Both the position numbers and the translations under genes were made by a program. Positions 50,260 to 60,063 of a stretch of 64,000 nt of DNA are shown here, piece after piece. Positions within the stretch are counted from its first letter, which is position 1. The number at the start of each line of letters is the position of its first letter. The DNA comes from Syncephalis plumigaleata. Taxonomy: Eukaryota > Zoopagomycota > Zoopagomycetes > Zoopagales > Piptocephalidaceae. Under the pieces are notes generated by a model that searched no databases, was not told the origin of the DNA, and saw nothing but the letters and a program-made list of their open reading frames with translations. The stretch covers positions 372,001-436,000 of the forward strand of contig JAIXMF010000016.1 in NCBI GenBank assembly GCA_025201365.1, given 5' to 3'.

Positions 50260-53200
50260 TCTGTAAGGATTGTCTATTATCAAGTGTAGACATATTAGTC
50301 TAGAGAATCGGTATGACTCGTCTAATGTTTACCTTAATTATAACGATTGAATGAGAGTATACCAAACGTAATAGTATCTTCTATGTGTATCTATGAGACG
50401 AAACAAGCAAACAAGCAAACAAGCAAACAAACAAACAAACAAACAAACAAATACGTCGTTAGTTACATTCAATTTGCTATCATGTCTCGCTACATCACTA
50501 CTATTATTCTTATGATAATATTATTGTTTGTTCAGGCCTGTACCCGTGTCACATGCCCGTTCTTCATTACCATTAATGAATACCGTTCAAAAACATTTAC
50601 ATTGCCTGTGCGGTACGCAATAAACTAGCCACATACCTGCTATTATTGCCAAGGGTAATTATTAGCCGCCAAATTCCGAAGGGGGGCTAGACGTTAATTA
50701 TGTATGGAATACTACAAGCGAGATATTCGATAGCATGTTAGATATTTACATTTCATGCATATATGAAATTAACTCGATAGACTTACATCTTACGTTGCCG
50801 TTGACTACCACGAGTATAACAATTATTTATGTCAATATCGTAAAGAAAAGGGGAGTTCTGTGAATAAACGCACGGTTTAACGAAGAGCAGCCTATATTAC
50901 GTATGCGTATAAGGAGTATATCAGTTATAGCTGTCTATACTGCAGGTGGAAAATGTCGGCTGCGTACTAACCGTATAACGATGGATATTATTGCGCGGGA
51001 GTTATTGTTGTTCAATAACGATATACTGTTCACTCGTAGTCTTCTGCGTGAGCTATTATACTAGAGTCACAGCCGCAACAACAACAACCGTTATAATACT
51101 ACTGGTCAATATGATTGAATATTGACACTTGACGGATTAATAAAATAATAAGTAGAAGGGTGTGTAGCAGCGATAAAGGATTAGCGTTGCAACTGTTGTT
51201 CGGTTGGATAAGCGATAATAACTAACGAGTAGATGTGGCAAACGCTTAACGGATTGAGCGGTAGAGAAAAGTAAAAAAAACAATATTGATGAGAGAAGAG
51301 TAGGTTCGAGTGAGTGAGTGTGCTAAGTTCAAATAAAGACACAACGAGAGTAAGGCGACAAAAAGGGGAGCTGTCCACTGAAAAAGGTGTTCATGTGGAA
51401 TAGAGGCAAGACAATGTGTGGACACTAGTAACGGAGCTATGAGTCTGCGTTACTCCTGGCAAGTGGTCCATGAATGACTATGTGTACACTATTGGGGGTG
51501 GGTTCTAATCTTCCATTTGTCATACCGGCTACGGGTATGGCGTGAATACCGGTGTGTGTCCATCTTTTTGCGAAGATTGTTCGATGATTTGTACCAGTGG
51601 ATGTATGATAATGTGTGGATGGCGGACACCAATGCAAGCTCGCATGCCACTTCCTAATTTGGCATCTGAGAATCAAAACTATATTGAATGGAGGTATCGG
51701 GGTGTGAACTTGTATTGAGTAGACGGATTTGAGTGGATTACTTTTCGTTGCGCAATACTTCAGGGCTGTAAGGACTTCATTCATGACATTGATGATATCA
51801 TCGTAGCGTTATATATAGGTATAGACTAGTACATTTTAGTTATCTGACCTATTTCTTGCTATAATTACGCATTCTCTTCCAATATTAATGCTTCATTTGA
51901 CTCGTGACATTGGGCATAATGTAGTCTAGTGCATTTTGACACGGAAGATACTTGATTGATTGATTGATTGCTTTATTCATGGCACTTGATTAGTAGCTAG
52001 TTTGTTTGTTTGATCAAGAGCTGTTGCCATTAGCTAGCTAGTAAATTAGATGAATAAATAGTATGTACAAGACTTGGTAGAGAGTAAATGATAGGCGAGC
52101 GGATAAGCCTTGCATGGATCGTCGTTTAATAGTAGACATGACAAGTATACAGACAGACATGCTTGCATGTGAATGATGTCTCGAGTTTGACACGTACACG
52201 TAATATGATACCGTTTTATTTTAATAACAACAATGACTCTACCTGTCGGTTAGTTTATCGCCGAATAGCTTATTCACATGTATCGAATACGGAATGAGCC
52301 TTGGCGGTGACACTCCTCTTCTACGGCAATTGTCTGTGCTCTTGGCGTCAACGAGGTCGGTATCAAATTTACTATTGTATCCGAGCGGACAGACCACCAA
52401 ACGATAGGCCAACTATTTAAATATCTTGATGGAATCATTGTATATTCATTGTCTACTCGTTTGCTTGTTTGTTTAATTGCTCTTTTTTCTTCTATTTGTT
52501 AACTTTGATTGGCCCATTGTTCAATCAATATTGCCCCTGTCTGAGATTACTTCGCTAATGCGCGATACAGCCAGGAGCTACCTACTGTTGTGAGCACGCT
52601 TGCTCTTTTTCCATTCGTCTAACACTTGTTATTGAAGGTATGTAAACAGTGCGATAGCAGGCAACTCTTTATGCACTGCAACAAAGTGGTATGGCGTCTA
52701 TGATACAGTCACGCAAAGTAATTTGTGCTATTTGTGATTTAGGCTGCACGTGCAGCCATGAGGACTTGCAGTGTGCGCAAGAGGGAAGCAACGCATTATT
52801 TGTGCCGCGTAATCTTGTAACACTAGTATGTTAGTACACCAGTGTACTAGTGCTTCGTGCGAAACGTGGCCGCAAATAATGCTTTCCGAAGGAATCCACA
52901 CGTGGCCTCAGTACATCGCATGTTGTATCGCTTCGCGTTGTCCCTACCGCAATATGAACTTGACGATTCGTTGCTAACAACGCAGTATGTTTGATTTATA
53001 GGTTTTTCTTTTCTTCGTTTATACAACAATATTACACTAGCTTTATTGTAGGTCATTCTTCGTAGATTTACAAACTACCGCCATTGCTATCGAGCTATAC
53101 TATCAATTTGTAAGTGGATGATCCCGTGATACATCTGGTGTTTCGCAAGCAATACTAATTCGAATCTACCTGTGTTGCGTCGTTTTTTTTTTCCGTTATT

Positions 53201-53975
53201 TTTTTCTACTTTTGTTACACTCCTGCGTTTTGTTGTTGTCACCATTGAACGCACTCCATCCTCTTTATTCCATCTTCTTGTGGCATTCTCGCATCAGATA
53301 TCTACCGCAGATAGCTTGATATCCTCGCAGACTGTGCTCTGTACCACGTCTGCTCTGAATTGGCCGACCAATCTTACGTTACATTTATCGGTGGATGTGC
53401 ACGATATAAGAGCAAGAGCGAGAAAGTAGTTGGTCAACAAATCTACTATTTATTGTACTGTTTCCAGTAATATACACAAGCGCAGTCCTACACTTTTAAC
53501 CTAGGCCTCTAGTCTCCCTTTCCATCGAGTTGTGTGGTTCTTTCCTCTTCTTATCTGTTGTGCTTTCGTTTTCTCTCTCTCTCACTCTCTTTTTCTAGTT
53601 GTAGACCACTCACACGTACGTACGCGCGTACGCCTATATATACCTACGAGTATAGTTTGTTGTAGTTGTTGGACCTACTTACATCTGGAATCAGTCACCT
53701 GACTTGAGCTGTTTGAGACGCCGTTGTTTACGTTTCCTTTTGTTTTCTTCATTATTACCCGTTTACTTATTCTTATACACCTATCTTACCACCACGAACC
53801 TCTTGTGACTATTGCCACTCCTTCGATTACTAGGCGATAGTCTACGCTAACGGTTACGTTATCTTATCTTTTCAATTCATTCTTCCCTCGCATTTCTCCT
53901 TTATACAGCAATTTTTTCTACCATTTGAAGTAGGCGTATCACCGTCGTCCCAGTATTGCTCTTTTTGTTATAGTC
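50260..53975. other. Largest gene-poor stretch: intron-bearing leader, tetranucleotide run, palindromes, pyrimidine-rich leader
   Basis: From 50261 the 5'-UTR intron of the minus-strand gene is followed by a CAAG/CAAA run (50400-50450). A 49-codon frame at 50482 looks like a signal peptide but has no other support. A minus-strand frame of 115 codons at 51437-51784 is not recognisable. ATTG repeats lie near 51.96 kb. A 16-bp perfect palindrome lies at 52742-52757 and an inverted repeat at 52821-52852. From about 53.16 kb the plus strand becomes C/T-rich, which is the probable leader of the gene at 53976. Confidence 0.4.
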
Positions 53976-55795
53976 ATGGAGCATCAACTAGTCAACAATG
54001 TCACCGATATACTCGATACGAACACCATAACCAATATGCCGCCTCCACCGTACTCGCCGGCGGAAGACACGGCCAAAGTCTCTGGTAAACCTGTGGATAC
54101 AAAAGCATTGACTAATGGACCGGCGGAGGCGGTACGATTACGTGAACGCGAAGCAACTCGCATGGATATGTCGGTTAGACGTTCAAAGGTGTTGAGTCGA
54201 GCTGGACTTGATGACCCGGTGTTCTTCAAGATGTCGCAACTGGAGCAACTGGTTAATTCGCTTCAGTCTGCACTCAACGACCAATCGATGGCGATTCACG
54301 ATGTACATGGTCAGCTGACTGAGATTAACGATGTTCTCCATATGATGCAAACTAAGGATGAGCCGGTCACCACCACCACCACCACCACCGCAAGTACCAC
54401 CACGTCGGTAAGTAATTATTGTTGTTGTTGTAGATAATCAAGTGATGACTAACGAATAGTTTATTCTAGAATGATGCAGTTAAACAACCAGTTGAACCTG
54501 AACGCCTTGTTCAGGATTTACGGGCAGCAGCGGCAAAATTCTCCAATAACAAAAAGACACCAGCGTCAACTGTGGCCAAGGCCGCAGAAGGGGCAATGGA
54601 GGGTCATGTAGGCGATGACAATGATGGTGACGATGACGATGATGATGTCAGAGATCCATTGATCAAGGGCAAGTCCGAGCGTGTGAATGACGAACACGAA
54701 GGCGAGAACGATGACGACGACGATAATGACGCATTCGAGGATGCCGAGGATGATGGAAACTACCTGCGATTATGCTCGATGCTCGAGAACCTTATTGCAG
54801 ATGCAAATATCGCCGTTGAATCACCTGTCTCTATCTTTCCTGAAGTGCCAACCACAAGGGAATCTATCGATGATACGACAAATGCAATGAGCTCGTCAGT
54901 CGGATCCGTTGCTGTTAGCGATGTGGACGATGAGTACTCGTTACACAACGATCTACAGCGTCGTCGACAACGTCGTGAAAGACGTAGCGGATCTGGTGCA
55001 CGCATTCGTCCTGTTAAACTAGTATCCGAGTTGAATCAATCGCATGCTGAATTGGACGATATAATGGTTGACAGGTCACCAACAGCGATTGTCAATACCC
55101 CTGAATTAACATCAATGAACGAAGAAGAACAAGAGGAAGACGAGGAGGCAATGTCATCTATTCTTAGAGAGGAGGTTGGCCTGCTAGACATTGACACAAT
55201 GTCCACGAGTGAGGATGGCCCCGATGCCGTGGAAGTTCGCTTCTTCTGTCAAGTAAAACGAACTGGTGAAACACCTCAGCAGCATGAGATACGCCGTCGT
55301 TTGGTGTTACCATTGCTTACGGGCAACAATCTAATGCCTAGCAACATTCGTCGTATTATTTGTGGCGATATGGGTGCTACCGATTCAGTTGACAGCGACA
55401 AATCCGTTGTATCCGCTGGCAATGGCACGCGTGCACTATCCGGTGCTTATCGTGGCAGTGTTATTCGTCGTGCTCTAGGCACTGTTCAATTGATGTACTG
55501 GCTTTTATTATTTACATTAGGTGTTTTGATGTTGGATACTTATTTATGCGAACTGGCAGGATCACAAGCAGTACACGTTGTCGATGGCATTTGTCCCGAG
55601 GAAAGACGCCGTTCACGACGTCGTCCTTATGGTCTACTGGCAACTGATGTAGCACATCAATCGACTGATCCAGCAACTGGTACTATTCCATCGGAAGGCT
55701 CACCCGGCATCGAGTATACTGGTATGAAACCGGTAACACTTGCGATAGAGGAGATTCCAATGAAGCGAAATCGCTCTCGTCGCAACTCACTTTAA
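53976..55795 (+). CDS. Acidic single-pass membrane protein of unknown family
   Basis: Two exons (53976-54407 and 54470-55795, 62-bp intron) give about 586 residues. The N-terminal part has a PPPPYSP motif (a possible WW-binding PPxY site), then a coiled-coil-prone stretch (FKMSQLEQLVNSLQSALND) and a Thr run at the splice. The second exon has very acidic tracts (DDNDGDDDDDD, ENDDDDDNDAFEDAEDD), an Arg-rich patch (LQRRRQRRERR), and a single hydrophobic helix near residue 500 (VQLMYWLLLFTLGVLMLDTYL). It ends in a basic tail (MKRNRSRRNSL). No family is recognised. With the helix far from the N-terminus and no signal peptide it may be a tail-proximal anchor protein of ER or nuclear membrane, which is only inference. 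Confidence 0.6.
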
Positions 55796-55896
55796 TTATA
55801 TATGATCATCAGTAAACAGCACACTTGTTAATAATATAACACAATTGATACCATTAAAAATAAAGCTTTTTTTACATTTCATAAATACCGATATTA

Positions 55897-56225
55897 CAGG
55901 GTTTTCTAACCACTTAACATTGTTAGCCTTTAGCTTTTGTTCTTATTAATAAATAATTTTGCATACTAGTTAGCATCATTGTCTTTATCATTATGTGAGT
56001 ATAGAAGCTTTCATTAGCAAATGCTTTATTCTCTGTTTAGCATTCGCTTCATGTTATTTACCACAATGCGAATGGCATTAAGGCAGCATCAAACAATGCT
56101 ATGCATAACTAGAATGTATCTGTCAAATAATAATAATAATAATGGTGCTAACTAATGCGCAAAAGTGTTTATTAGTAAGAACAGTAGTTAAAAGCTAACA
56201 GCGCTGCTCGGTTGGAAAAACCCCG
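55897..56225. mobile_element. TA-flanked MITE with about 70-bp terminal inverted repeats
   Basis: The 329-bp element starts CAGGGTTTTCTAACC and ends, in reverse complement, CGGGGTTTTTCCAACC. The inverted similarity extends roughly 70 bp (for example TGTTAGCCTTTAGC against TGTTAGCTTTTAAC, and GTTCTTATTAATAAA against GTTCTTACTAATAAA). TA dinucleotides flank both sides (55895-55896 and 56226-56227). It is non-coding. The termini and TA target point to a Tc1/mariner/pogo-type MITE. A third matching end is found at 59775. Confidence 0.7.
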
Positions 56226-56227
56226 TA

Positions 56228-57438
56228 TGATGATTATGTTACTAACCCTTTTACTAGATAATAATTTGAAACTAGAGACACGTCCTTACCAGTTAGCGAG
56301 TGAGCCAATAAGGCCAAGAATCCTACTATAACAATAAGCATTTATTTGACCACTTACAAGGTTAATGTAAACGTATGGAATATAAATAGTGATTGGTAGC
56401 AATGATGTATTCACATATGTGTGCTGGACCAGGAATACATTCGATATATGGCATTGTGCGAATTCTAAATTGCTTACTTTGTCTTTGGGAAAATGATATC
56501 CTATTTAGTTTACGTATTATCTAGTTGATTTAGATAGTAGTTCAATTTGGAATTCAGACCGAAGGAAAAAGGACGGCAGCAACGATAATTGACGGGGCCT
56601 CATTGTAAGTCACATTCGTAGTTCGGATAAGTCGACTGTTTCGTGTGGATTCACAAGTGGAATAATCATTATTGTTGTACCCATGTACTTGCCAATTAAA
56701 TCATACCTGCAGGAAGATGCCAACTAAATTGTCATATGTGCCTGCGGGCTAAGGAATGCTAACCATTGACCTGTCACGTAACACAGGTTTATCTTGGACT
56801 AGTTTTTTCTTTCTTTTTTCTTCCTTGACATCATACGCTGTATTCTTGTCTGTTTGCCTTCTACATGTGATGAGGGGGTGGTCACATTACAAGAAGCCAT
56901 TCGAACTTGAAACATTCCATTCCAGTGGATCGCGTCACTTGAATGGATGCCGCATTATTGTTATACTCATACTAACTCCGAGTTGAGTTGTAAAATGATA
57001 ATGCTGCTATTGTATTACTACGACTTTTTTTGGCCAATATCGCTCACCGCTTTTGGCAGGATGGTCTTATCTATTGAAAAATTCCCCTCGTCTCCGTTTC
57101 GAGAGGACCCTTCGATTTACGGAATAAACACAAAACGTAGGCCAATCACATGGGTCAATCAATGTAGGCCAGTGATTCTTTTGGTTATGCCATTCCATAT
57201 GTGTCACCAAGACGAACAGTGATAGGCTAAGGGATTTCCACAGCCGTTCTCTCTCTTACTAGTGCTGGTACTACTACTACCACCACTAGCCACATGTTTA
57301 AATAAAGACGAGCATACTCGTCGCCTCTAGGCACATTCACTCATTGTCGTTTATTCTCCTACTATTGATCTTATTATTATTACTTTCTTAATACTGCGAT
57401 AAATTTATTATACTCTTTAACTAAAGACATTTATTACC
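56228..57438. other. Intergenic upstream of the 50-residue-repeat glycoprotein gene
   Basis: No gene is recognised; short frames at 56756-57222 lack support. The last 200 bp form the likely promoter, with an AT-rich TTTAAATAAA box at 57297-57306 next to a perfect 6-bp inverted repeat (GACGAG, 4-bp loop, CTCGTC; 57307-57322). Confidence 0.4.
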
Positions 57439-59334
57439 ATGTTCTCTAAAACTACACTTACCGCAGCTGCGGTCCTACTCTTTGCGTCTGCCTCTTTAGT
57501 TGCAGCCGAATACAGTGCTGTATCCCCATCTACCGCTTACTCACCAGCTACCACCGATACTTATGGTGATGAACTACCAATTAATAATTCCACTTATGGT
57601 GGAGAACTTCCATCCAGCAACAACACTGTTCCCTCAGCTCCATACGTGCCAGCTACCCCAGTGCCATGCAATAAAACTACCGGCGGAGAACTCCCAGCTG
57701 GCAACAACACTGTTCCAGCTCCTGCTCCAGTCCCATATGTCCCAGCTCCAGTCCCATCTGGTAATGATACCTATGGTGGAGAACTCCCATCAACCAACAA
57801 CACCGTCCCAGCACCATGCAACAAGACAACCGGTGGCGAACTCCCAGCTGGTAACAACACCGTCCCAACCCCTGCTCCATATGTGCCAGCACCAGTCCCA
57901 TCTGGTAATGACACCTATGGTGGAGAACTCCCATCAACCAACAACACCGTCCCAGCACCATGCAACAAGACAACCGGTGGTGAACTTCCAGCTGGTAACA
58001 ACACCGTCCCAGCTCCAGCCCCAGTACCATATGTCCCAGCACCAGTTCCATCTGGTAATGACACCTATGGTGGAGAACTCCCAACTGGTAACAACACTGT
58101 CCCAGCACCATGCAACAAGACAACCGGTGGTGAACTCCCAGCTGGCAACAACACTGTCCCAACTCCAGCACCAGCACCATACGTGCCAGCTACTCCAGCT
58201 CCAGCTCCATATGTGCCAGCTACTCCAGCTCCAGCTCCATATGTGCCAGCTACTCCAGCTCCGTATGTGCCAGCTACTCCAGCTCCAGCTGGCAACGAGA
58301 CTTATGGTGATGAGGAAGATTACGAGGACTGCGAATGCGAGGATGAACTTCCAGCTGGCAACACCACTATTGTAACTCCACCTACACCATATGTTCCAGC
58401 CCCACTCCCATCTGGCAACGAGACTTATGGTGATGAGGAAGATTACGAGGATTGTGAAGAGGAGGAATATACTCCAGCTCCACTCCCAGCTGGCAATGAA
58501 ACATATGGTGGCGAGGAGGACTGCGAATACGAGGGCGAACTCCCAGCTGGTAATGACACCTATGGTGACGAGGAAGATTACGAGGACTGTGAAGAGGAGG
58601 AGTATACTCCAGTGCCAGTTCCATGCAACGAGACTACCGGCGGAGAACTCCCAGCTGGCAACAACACTGTCCCAGCTCCTGCTCCAGTACCATATGTCCC
58701 AGCTCCAGTCCCATCTGGTAATGACACCTATGGTGGAGAACTCCCATCAACCAACAACACCGTCCCAGCACCATGCAACAAGACAACCGGCGGAGAACTC
58801 CCAGCTGGCAACAACACCGTCCCAACTCCAGCTCCAGCACCATACGTGCCAGCTACCCCAGCACCATATGTTCCAGCTACTCCAGTGCCATGCAATAAGA
58901 CTACCGGCGGAGAACTCCCAGCTGGCAACAACACTGTTCCAGCTCCAGCCCCAGTACCATATGTCCCAGCTCCAGTCCCATCTGGTAATGACACCTATGG
59001 TGGAGAACTCCCATCAACCAACAACACCGTCCCAGCACCATGCAACAAGACAACCGGTGGTGAACTCCCAACTGGTAACAACACTGTCCCAACTCCAGCC
59101 CCAGTACCATATGTCCCAGCTCCAGTCCCATCTGGTAATGATACCTATGGTGGAGAACTCCCATCAACCAACAACACCGTCCCAGCACCATGCAACAAGA
59201 CAACCGGTGGTGAACTCCCAACTGGTAACAACACTGTTCCAGTCCCATCCACGCCATATGTCCCAGCCCCCGTCCCATCAGGTGGTGAGAAGGCCAAGTC
59301 TTATGAGCAAACCTACCCTACCAGCAGCTACTAA
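57439..59334 (+). CDS. Secreted Pro/Thr-rich, heavily N-glycosylated repeat protein
   Basis: A 631-residue intronless frame. It has a signal peptide (FSKTTLTAAAVLLFASASLVAA), then a 50-residue unit repeated about six times. The unit reads PAPAPVPYVP, APVPSGNDTY, GGELPSTNNT, VPAPCNKTTG, GELPAGNNTV. Each unit carries about four N-glycosylation sequons (NDT, NNT, NKT, NNT) and one cysteine. The middle is interrupted by acidic Glu/Asp/Tyr blocks (YGDEEDYEDCEEEEY) and APYVPATP repeats. There is no transmembrane helix or obvious GPI signal. A wall or matrix glycoprotein role is inferred. The 150-bp unit invites copy-number change by unequal recombination. Antisense frames of similar length are shadows of the repeat. 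Confidence 0.8.
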   Translation: MFSKTTLTAAAVLLFASASLVAAEYSAVSPSTAYSPATTDTYGDELPINNSTYGGELPSSNNTVPSAPYVPATPVPCNKTTGGELPAGNNTVPAPAPVPYVPAPVPSGNDTYGGELPSTNNTVPAPCNKTTGGELPAGNNTVPTPAPYVPAPVPSGNDTYGGELPSTNNTVPAPCNKTTGGELPAGNNTVPAPAPVPYVPAPVPSGNDTYGGELPTGNNTVPAPCNKTTGGELPAGNNTVPTPAPAPYVPATPAPAPYVPATPAPAPYVPATPAPYVPATPAPAGNETYGDEEDYEDCECEDELPAGNTTIVTPPTPYVPAPLPSGNETYGDEEDYEDCEEEEYTPAPLPAGNETYGGEEDCEYEGELPAGNDTYGDEEDYEDCEEEEYTPVPVPCNETTGGELPAGNNTVPAPAPVPYVPAPVPSGNDTYGGELPSTNNTVPAPCNKTTGGELPAGNNTVPTPAPAPYVPATPAPYVPATPVPCNKTTGGELPAGNNTVPAPAPVPYVPAPVPSGNDTYGGELPSTNNTVPAPCNKTTGGELPTGNNTVPTPAPVPYVPAPVPSGNDTYGGELPSTNNTVPAPCNKTTGGELPTGNNTVPVPSTPYVPAPVPSGGEKAKSYEQTYPTSSY

Positions 59335-60063
59335 GTAGATCTGTTTAGTAAGCTAGCCAAGCTTTTCTAAGCTGCTATATACGTGTAGTAACGACGTAAA
59401 TATGCTACACTTAATCGTAACGTTTTTTATCATCAGTGTTTCATATTTCCTTATTTCACTTCTCACCTTCTTGACCTTTATTTCTTCCACTAGATTTATC
59501 ATTGCTTTCTATTTGCTATTAATATTTGCATGGCCATACTCATCCTTTTAGAAGATGGATGATGGCTTACTATCTTACACGTGCATACCTAACTAAAGCC
59601 ATAGCAATAATATGCCATAATAAATCTACAGCTGAATTAATAGTACCATAAGTTTTAATGCTATATCTTAATGTGCATATCATGTTCGAATGTTTTGATA
59701 TGTTTGTTTATTTGCATTCAAAAATTAGTATTATTACTCATGCACATGACATAAGAATAGAATAATTACATGTACAGAGTTTTTGCGACCAAGCAGCGCT
59801 GTTAACCTTTAATTTCTGTTCTTACTAATAAATAAATTCGCGCAATCGTCAACATCACTAGTTAAATAGATCCTTTGTCAATAAACATGTAGAATTCTGT
59901 AATCGAATGTTAATACCATTCTATATGATCCCCCTGTGATAACTATTCATACTAGTCATTTTCAATGCTTGCTAATAAGCTATTAGTTTGTAATTAAACA
60001 ACATCCTCTTTATTCATATATCAAATAAGCGTATTAACTATCCAAATATACGAACACTAATTA
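59335..60063. other. Convergent 3' region with a half copy of the MITE end
   Basis: AT-rich DNA between convergent genes. At 59775-59843 it contains one terminal repeat of the MITE family. No gene is visible. Confidence 0.5.
59775..59843 (+). repeat. Solo terminal repeat of the TA-MITE family
   Basis: The sequence after a TA (59773-59774) reads CAGAGTTTTTGCGACCAAGC, then AGCGCTGTTAACC and TGTTCTTACTAATAAA. It matches the inverted right end of the element at 55897-56225 at roughly 80% over 70 bp by eye. No opposing end is seen within the next several hundred bases, so this is a truncated or decayed copy. Confidence 0.6.

Noticed and set aside
50482-50628. Small secreted peptide (MSRYITTIILMIILLFVQAC...)
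   Set aside because: A 49-codon frame with a hydrophobic start, but adjacent to a repeat run and with no other support; too weak to list as a gene.
51437-51784. A 115-codon minus-strand frame as a gene
   Set aside because: No recognisable domain, no splice signals and no codon pattern like nearby genes; kept only as a note in the intergenic entry.
57500-59338. Overlapping frames on both strands in the 50-residue-repeat gene
   Set aside because: Same effect of a near-perfect 150-bp repeat; only the frame from 57439 has a signal peptide and glycosylation sequons.
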